From contig JAKSZP010008014.1 of the NCBI GenBank assembly GCA_022478985.1, positions 1 through 64,000 of the forward strand: a stretch of DNA of 64,000 nucleotides. The letters run 5' to 3'. Under the pieces are notes generated by a model. It was not told the origin of the DNA. It did no database searches and saw only the letters and a list, made by a program, of their open reading frames with translations. How positions within the stretch are numbered: position 1 is the first letter of the stretch; every line of letters starts with the position of its first letter. Both the position numbers and the translations under genes were made by a program. Shown here piece after piece: positions 60,701-64,000 of this stretch. Origin of the DNA: Massospora cicadina. Lineage: Eukaryota > Entomophthoromycota > Entomophthoromycetes > Entomophthorales > Entomophthoraceae.

Positions 60701-61497
60701 GCATCTGTCAGGATTCTCCCTTTATTAGGGGAAGCCCTGACTAGGGGTCGCAACCTGACTATGGGAAGAGCTGGATTAGGCTCCCCATTAAATTGGGGTA
60801 AGCTCAATCTGAAGTATCAAAGATCAACCCTGATAATTAGTTTAGTAGTAAATTTGGCACCGGTGACTAATGCCAAGGATGTCAAAAATCAATTGGGTCA
60901 TGGCAAAATCCCTTTTGAGCTCATAACCAATCAAATTACCCTTTTTGGGACCACCAGCGAATTATGCCGAGGATGGTCTCACTTCCATTGTATCATTAAT
61001 TTATTTAAATATACATATATTGATTCCACTCACAAATTAACCTGTTCCTAATCATCAAGGTTCCATAAATACCTCGAGGATCATTTTCAATAAAAAACCA
61101 ATTCTCATCTATCTCTTTTCCATTTTTTAGCTTTACTTTAGGCCTTAATGACTTATTAACTCTCTGGAGGCTTCGGGCCATGATTAATAGGGTTGGGTTG
61201 GAGTTCCTCGCCTGAAGTCCCAACAGCATCCCTTGTTGATGCACGCCAAGAAGAAATTTTTAGGGGCAGATTTAACATCTGAACGCTGGGAACTTGTTTT
61301 ATTATCTGAGTGTAAAGTGTTGATAGTAGAAGTATCATGTGGAGCTGCAAGGCACGTAGCATCGCTAGGGATAGTTAAGCAGTAAATGGGGATTAATCCA
61401 TAGGTGAAAGCCCTGACCCTAACTTCTCATATAACTCTTGGGGTGGTATGTGAGATGTGAGGTTGGCAAAACCCACCTGCATTGTCAGGACCACAGG
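60701..61497 (+). repeat. LTR-Z-like segment (Z3), diverged
   Basis: GGATTAGGCTCCCCATTAAATTGGGGTAAGCTCAATCTGAAGTATCAAAGATCAACC at 60,771-60,827 aligns with 34,812-34,868 of LTR-Z1, and 61,060-61,135 (CATAAATACCTCGAGGATCATTTTC, TTTTTTAGCTTTAC) aligns with the TATA-like and following region of Z1 at about 35,295-35,365. End points are not defined. The minus-strand frames here (61,244-61,005, 61,362-61,156) are not conserved. Confidence 0.45.
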
Positions 61498-61950
61498 TGT
61501 AATACCTCGTATCCCTCAATAATTTGAGGCCAGGGGACCCAAAGTTTCTGGGTTTTAGATTGCTTTTTTACTTCTCTTGGTTGAGAAGTCTTTTTCCAGA
61601 TACTTCGTCTGGAAAGGCAATTTCTAATAAAGAATAAAATATTTTTACTTAAACTTGCAAAAAGGAGAAAAGGCGTAGTGTTTATTTTAGTCCAAGCATT
61701 GTTATAAGGGTGTGGTTAAGTACATCCATAAGCTAAGATCTAGACTCATAACAATATGGGGATAAGTGGGATGTTATTTAATTTGGTCCAATAGGATTCG
61801 CTTGCCTTATAGATAAGGCTTGAAACCGATACTAAGGCATGGAATGTCTTTGGATATTATCCCTGGTAGAGCCATGCTATTTGGCTGACTTGGGTTAAAT
61901 TCCTGTCATCAACCTCGTTCAAATCTCCCATTTGGGTTGAAATCCTGACA
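61498..61950 (-). repeat. G4 3' LTR (putative)
   Basis: On the minus strand starts TGTCAGGATTTC right after a purine-rich tract (CTAGAGGGGGCGT) and ends GAGGTATTACA; 453 bp, TG...CA. It directly follows the integrase of G4. No second copy in the window. Confidence 0.5.
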
Positions 61951-63137
61951 ACGCCCCCTCTAGATCTTGGCGTAGGGGAAACGGATGGAGAAAGTGACTA
62001 TGGACACGGTTTACTACTGTTCCATAAACAACCTCTGCAATTGGATGCTCAATGCCCCAACTATATATAGCTCAATAAGGCCCTGACCAGTTTGTGATCA
62101 CAACCTCCTTGCTGGTGATGGTAGAATAGGACGAGGTCACCTGGTTGGAAGGTACTTAGGAGATCATGCTTATAATTAAATTAAGCAGTTTCTCTACTGG
62201 TTGTAATTGCACAGGTTTTTGGTAGCCATGCCTAAAGTCTTATGATTTCATTTTCAATTCTTCATACATAGACTTTAGGTGCTTCAAAAGAATCTTGATC
62301 TAACATTACCTTTACTTTAGATGGCAGCTGGTTATTTCTTTCATACAAAGCTTGGAATAGTGGCATCTAATTAATTTGATGGTAATTAATCCAATAGGCC
62401 AGAATTGCACTAGGCAGATATTGGGGCCATTGAAGGGGTCATAGCCATTTTCTGGAGGGTTGCAGTTAGAGTACCATTTACCCATTCTACCATTCCATTG
62501 GTTGCGGGATGGAAGGGGTGGAGAATACCTGTGTGGTTCCCATCAGGTTGGCCAAATCTTCCACCAGCGTTGAGTGGAAATTTTGTCTGTTATTTTAAGA
62601 AAGAATGACATTAGGGCACCCATGCTGGGTCATAATCCTATTATAAAAAATGTGGTGGTAGCCTTTGCCAAAGTAGTGGGGTGAGATATGGCTTTAATCC
62701 ACTCAGTTATATGGTCCACGGCTAGTAGGAGGAATTTGATGTTCATTGGAGGCTCAATGAAGAGGTCCCACAGCATTAAAGCTAATAGTATGGAATGGTT
62801 CATAGGGTTGGACCAATGAAAGTTGAGCAGGGATTAGGTCAGGCTTGGCTTTAACATACAAGACAAGACTCCAATACATCCTGGATAGAAACAAGCATTC
62901 CCTCCAGATAACATTGAGTTTTAAGACACTGGTAGGTTTTCTCAATTCCCCATGGCTAACTTGCTGATGTCTCTCTAATATGATGTTAGTTTAAGCTAAT
63001 GGCTTTACATAAGACACCCATTGTCTAGACACAAGTTTGACAATGAACTGTTTTTGAATTGTAGATTTGCCAATCTCTTTGCTAATTTCTTTTAAAGGGT
63101 TGGGGATTCGTCCTTCCATTCTTGTAGTTGGGTTAAG
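61951..63137 (-). pseudogene. G4 integrase, broken
   Basis: Minus strand: KEISKEIGKSTIQKQFIVKLVSRQWVSYVKPLA then HQQVSHGELRKP (about 63,080-62,930), the zinc domain region with an H...H pattern. CLFLSRMYWSLVLYVKAKPD and EPFHTISFNAVGPL at 62,945-62,754 match the second half of HHCC and the first catalytic block (usually ISMDFVGPLP; the Asp is now Asn). The later core (TQHGCPNVILS, then IPQPMEW for HPQTDGQ) and a C-terminal GDLVLFYHHQ segment near 62,150-62,050 can be followed in shifting frames. LTR-X3 interrupts its N-terminal side. Confidence 0.65.
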
Positions 63138-64000
63138 CGTAAGTCCAGGAGAACGTCCCCTGCGTGTCAATTGGGCCCTCTTCCCGTTTCCAAGCAAAAA
63201 GGCTCCAAAGAGGGAGGCTGTACCCTTCGTCACCTGGGTGATCTTGCCCACATGGTAGATGAGCTCTGGATAACAGCTCTCCCTCTTCAGATTCCTCCCC
63301 CAGAGCCCATATTCACCTCTCCCAAACTTGTATGCCTGATCAGGGAATTTGCACTGACATTGCTGAAATAAAGTCGATCAGTCCAAAAACAAGATGAAAT
63401 GAGCCCAATGATTGGAATTCACATAGTTGAAAAGGAATGAAGATTGACTCATCGGCTGGAATCGCTGATGGTTTTGATTTGGTCAACGCCTTAATCATCA
63501 AAATTATTCCCCTCCCAAAATCATTGGGGATGATCCCCAACGTGCAGGTAGAAGCATCAGATACCATCAGTGATAGTTTGAAGCTCCCTTCTGGCAAATT
63601 GGGTGTTGTGGCTGATGCAATGCTTTTGACAAAATGGAATGACCCAACGACTGGGCAAGGGCGGTTTGGGCATCATGAAACTGTTCCCAACCATATGGAA
63701 CTGCCCCTACGTGGGGTGGCCTTGGGGAATTCCTGTTGCTTGTCAGGCTAAATGCCATCATGCCAACCGCCAGAAATGCAGTTGAGTCTCAGTTTGGGCG
63801 TTTGAGGTTGAACTGATAGCAACTCAGCCTGCCGCTGAAATCTTTGATGTCTGTTCCCAGAGGACTTATCTGTCCCCATTTTAAAATAATTCGCCAGTTA
63901 GATTGAACTTGAGGGACTTGATCCTGGCTTGTTTCCTCTTCAATCGACCACTATTTATCAGTTGCATCACACTGAGAAAATTGTTGGTCGATTTTTCTTC
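63138..64000 (-). repeat. LTR-X3: solo LTR or LTR end, running off the right edge
   Basis: The minus-strand end GGACTTACG at 63,138 matches the TTACA ends of X1 and X2, and the whole segment aligns with them (e.g. 63,540-63,610 with 54,430-54,500, 63,160-63,220 with 54,810-54,870, reversed). The start lies beyond the window, so I cannot tell a solo LTR from one end of a full element. It is inserted in the G4 integrase region. Confidence 0.7.

Overview
This is a nuclear eukaryotic window made almost entirely of decayed transposable elements. I see no host gene, no rRNA or tRNA gene, no CRISPR array and no operon. The evidence is several copies of one LINE-type non-LTR retrotransposon (zinc-knuckle ORF1, then ORF2 with endonuclease, reverse transcriptase and a C-terminal CCHC motif), several Ty3/gypsy-type LTR elements with gag, protease, RT, RNase H and integrase remnants, solo LTRs, target-site duplications (TSDs), AT-rich spacers and a 305-bp GT microsatellite. 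The reading frames carry many stops and frameshifts. A large, repeat-bloated genome is implied. A filamentous fungus with an expanded genome (for example a rust or an entomophthoralean) is my best guess, but the taxon is inference and not demonstrated.

Layout, with names used only here. 1-0.66 kb: an open minus-strand frame running off the window. 1-6.85 kb: minus-strand gypsy fragments (G5 gag plus LTR, G6 gag plus putative LTR, G1 protease/RT). 6.86-32.2 kb: one LTR element, G2 (minus), whose parts are separated by later insertions. Its 3' LTR was hit by LINE-A (plus), LINE-A by solo LTR-X1, and LTR-X1 by LINE-B (minus). LINE-A also holds an unexplained 2.8-kb insert. The G2 interior contains the ORF-bearing element Y1, and its 5' LTR contains LINE-C (minus). 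32.2-46.0 kb: gypsy element GA (plus) with both LTRs, split by solo LTR-Z1 and by LINE-D (minus), which contains the GT microsatellite. 46.0-47.9 kb: unassigned. 47.9-60.7 kb: a five-level nest, Y3 containing gypsy G3, containing solo LTR-Z2, which contains LINE-E and Y2, with Y2 containing solo LTR-X2. 60.7-64 kb: an LTR-Z-like segment, then gypsy G4 (LTR plus integrase, minus) interrupted by LTR-X3.

Functional logic: the LINE would supply endonuclease and RT for itself. The 1.92-kb Y elements have LINE-type TSDs and end in nearly the same 3' tail as the LINEs, so Y is probably a non-autonomous, protein-coding passenger of the LINE machinery. The gypsy elements are independent LTR retrotransposons; only G3 keeps an intact YLDD motif. 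The least expected signals are a tandem array with 21-nt exon-like cassettes bounded by splice-site-like motifs (12.67-13.10 kb), an adjacent array with small hairpins (14.26-14.82 kb), the shared LINE/Y tail, and two 24-44-nt retro-inserted sequence ends with long TSDs. All homology statements come from comparing copies by eye within this window.
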